Part shown: positions 6,202 through 7,260 of the stretch, in pieces | Position numbering within the stretch: the stretch's first letter is position 1 | Layout: each line of letters begins with the position of its first letter | Source of the DNA: an uncultured Paracoccaceae bacterium | GTDB taxonomy: Bacteria > Pseudomonadota > Alphaproteobacteria > Rhodobacterales > Rhodobacteraceae | Length of the DNA: 7,260 nt | NCBI GenBank assembly: GCA_937132145.1 | Contig: CAKZNY010000406.1 | Span: 1-7,260 of the forward strand | Reading direction: 5' to 3' | The notes under the pieces: generated by a model | What the model saw: only the letters and a program-made list of their open reading frames with translations | What the model was told of the DNA's origin: nothing | Database searches by the model: none | Made by a program: the position numbers and the translations under genes

Positions 6202-7032
6202 ATGAAAATCGCAGTTGTAAATTCAAAAATCACTGGTCAAACCGACCTGCTTATTTCGAATGTAGCCGAAAAACTGGAGGCCGCCGGAGTGCGTCTTTCC
6301 GGTGTCGTTAAAGTGATGCACGACGAACCCGTTGGGGATCATCACTGCGACATGGACCTGCGTGTTTTGCCGAATGGCGGAACAATTCGCATCACGCAAT
6401 CGCTTGGCCAAGGCTCAAAAGGATGCAGGTTAGATCCGGCAGCCATTGCCGAGGCAGTCGCCGCAACAGAACGGGTGGGCACAGGCAATACCGACATATT
6501 CATCTTGAACAAATTTGGCCCGCAAGAGGCCGAAGGACGGGGGTTTTGCGATGCAATCGCCTCGGCTTTAGAAAGCGGAACACCTGTGTTGGTTGGCGTT
6601 GGCGGTGGCTGCCGCGACGCCCTTGATGCGTTCGTTGATGGCATGGCCGTGGTATTGCCAGCCGAGCCGGATGCGATTCACGACTGGTGTCAGGCAGCGA
6701 TTTCCGAGGATTATCCCCGATCCGCCCCCAGAAAACTGCTTTCCAAAAGGTGTTTGGTGTATGGATGCTGCGTATTCATCGCTCGCATGTCGGCCACGCT
6801 TAGGGTCTCGACAATCTTGCCCAATTGCATCACGGCAATGTCCGAACATATGTGCCCAACAACGGCTAGATCGTGGCTTACCATCAGGTACGTCAAGCTA
6901 TGTTCGGCCCGCAAATCGGTCAGTAAATTCAGGATTTCCGCCTGCACCGAAACGTCCAGCGCCGAGGTCGGCTCGTCCAGCAACAGCACCTCGGGCTCGG
7001 GGGCCAGCGCACGCGCGATTGCCACCCTTTGA
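6202..7032 (+). CDS. DUF2478 family protein whose natural stop appears lost; reads antisense into the ABC gene
   Basis: Residues 1 to about 168 have the look of the DUF2478 family, small cytoplasmic proteins of unknown function with a nucleotide-binding-like alpha/beta fold. Typical stretches are CDMDLRVLPNGG (49-60), ITQSLGQGSKGCRLDP (64-79), IFILNKFGPQEAEGRGF (99-115) and TPVLVGVGGG (127-136), with the domain closing near AIHDWCQAA (158-166). There is no Walker A loop at the N-terminus. After about residue 168 the frame continues for another 108 residues to TGA at 7032. That tail is Ser/Cys/Arg-rich and lies antisense to the ABC ATPase gene, so it is almost certainly not an evolved domain. 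None of the three plus-strand frames has a stop between the domain end and about 6790. The start has a modest GAGAAG (6192-6197) upstream. The neighbouring ABC transporter, if functionally linked, would hint at a transport-associated role, which is unproven. The domain part is confident, the 3' end is not. Confidence 0.75.
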   Translation: MKIAVVNSKITGQTDLLISNVAEKLEAAGVRLSGVVKVMHDEPVGDHHCDMDLRVLPNGGTIRITQSLGQGSKGCRLDPAAIAEAVAATERVGTGNTDIFILNKFGPQEAEGRGFCDAIASALESGTPVLVGVGGGCRDALDAFVDGMAVVLPAEPDAIHDWCQAAISEDYPRSAPRKLLSKRCLVYGCCVFIARMSATLRVSTILPNCITAMSEHMCPTTARSWLTIRYVKLCSARKSVSKFRISACTETSSAEVGSSSNSTSGSGASARAIATL

Positions 7033-7260
7033 CGTTGCCCACCCGACAGTTGGTGTGGATAGCGGAACCGGAACGAGGGGCCAAGGCCCACGTCATCCAG
7101 CAGCTTGGCAATGCGGGTTTCGATATCATCAAAGCCGTGCAACGATAGAGTTTCGCTCAGCACCTGATCCACGGAATGGCGCGGGTGAAGCGAGGCGTAC
7201 GGGTCCTGAAAAACCATCTGGACCTTGCCATAAAACGTGCGGGATCTCTTGGGGCCGAGG
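6711..7260 (-). CDS. ABC transporter ATP-binding protein, Opp/Dpp (peptide/nickel) type, C-terminal part
   Basis: The frame enters from the right edge of the window and ends at TAA (complement of 6711-6713), giving about 182 residues. It holds the Q-loop region VQMVFQDPYASLHPR, the ABC signature LSGGQRQRVAIARAL, Walker B with the catalytic Glu (EVLLLDEPTSALD), and the switch His in YLMVSHDLAVVGHICSDI. The C-terminal HPYTKHLLESSFL is typical of ATPases of peptide, nickel and opine importers. Walker A lies outside the window. The ATG at 7217 sits inside the Q-loop sequence and is not the true start. It could be a separate subunit or the second half of a fused two-ATPase protein. The substrate cannot be told from this fragment. 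It acts at the inner face of the membrane, energising uptake. Its coding end is overlapped by the stop-less DUF2478 frame. Confidence 0.93.
   Translation of the reverse strand, partial: LGPKRSRTFYGKVQMVFQDPYASLHPRHSVDQVLSETLSLHGFDDIETRIAKLLDDVGLGPSFRFRYPHQLSGGQRQRVAIARALAPEPEVLLLDEPTSALDVSVQAEILNLLTDLRAEHSLTYLMVSHDLAVVGHICSDIAVMQLGKIVETLSVADMRAMNTQHPYTKHLLESSFLGADRG

Overview
The window looks like a chromosomal segment of an alphaproteobacterium, most likely of the Rhodobacterales/Roseobacter group. I infer this from the moderately high G+C, the non-pyrrolysine MttB-family methyltransferase, the ECF sigma factor coupled to a YfbK-like vWA protein, the DUF2478 protein and the Opp/Dpp-type ABC ATPase. 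The assignment rests on family recognition, not on a search. I see no rRNA, tRNA, insertion sequence, phage gene or CRISPR array.

Layout: (1) positions 2-133 hold the last 43 codons of an unrecognised plus-strand gene. (2) 182-1723 (minus) is a complete MttB-superfamily corrinoid methyltransferase facing that tail. (3) 1724-1953 is a divergent regulatory region with a perfect 8-bp direct repeat. (4) 1954-4415 (plus) is a two-gene operon: a small ECF-type sigma factor whose stop codon overlaps the start codon of a membrane-anchored von Willebrand factor A protein. (5) 4438-4465 is a strong inverted repeat between convergent genes, probably a shared terminator. (6) 4466-5980 (minus) is glpD, respiratory glycerol-3-phosphate dehydrogenase. 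(7) 5981-6201 is a divergent promoter region with helically phased TTCGT repeats, a candidate GlpR/DeoR-type operator. (8) 6202 onward (plus) is a DUF2478 gene that seems to have lost its natural stop and reads about 320 bases antisense into (9) a minus-strand ABC transporter ATPase (6711 to the window edge), of which only the C-terminal part is present.

The genes appear to be several independent units: one-carbon/methylated-amine metabolism (MttB-like), a signalling pair (sigma factor plus vWA membrane protein), glycerol-3-phosphate catabolism (glpD), and an ABC importer with a DUF2478 neighbour. The most unusual points are the sigma/vWA pair, in which the cytoplasmic N-terminus of the vWA protein could act as the anti-sigma domain, and the stop-less DUF2478 gene colliding with the ABC gene. 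The methyltransferase has no corrinoid partner within the window, so its methyl donor is unknown.
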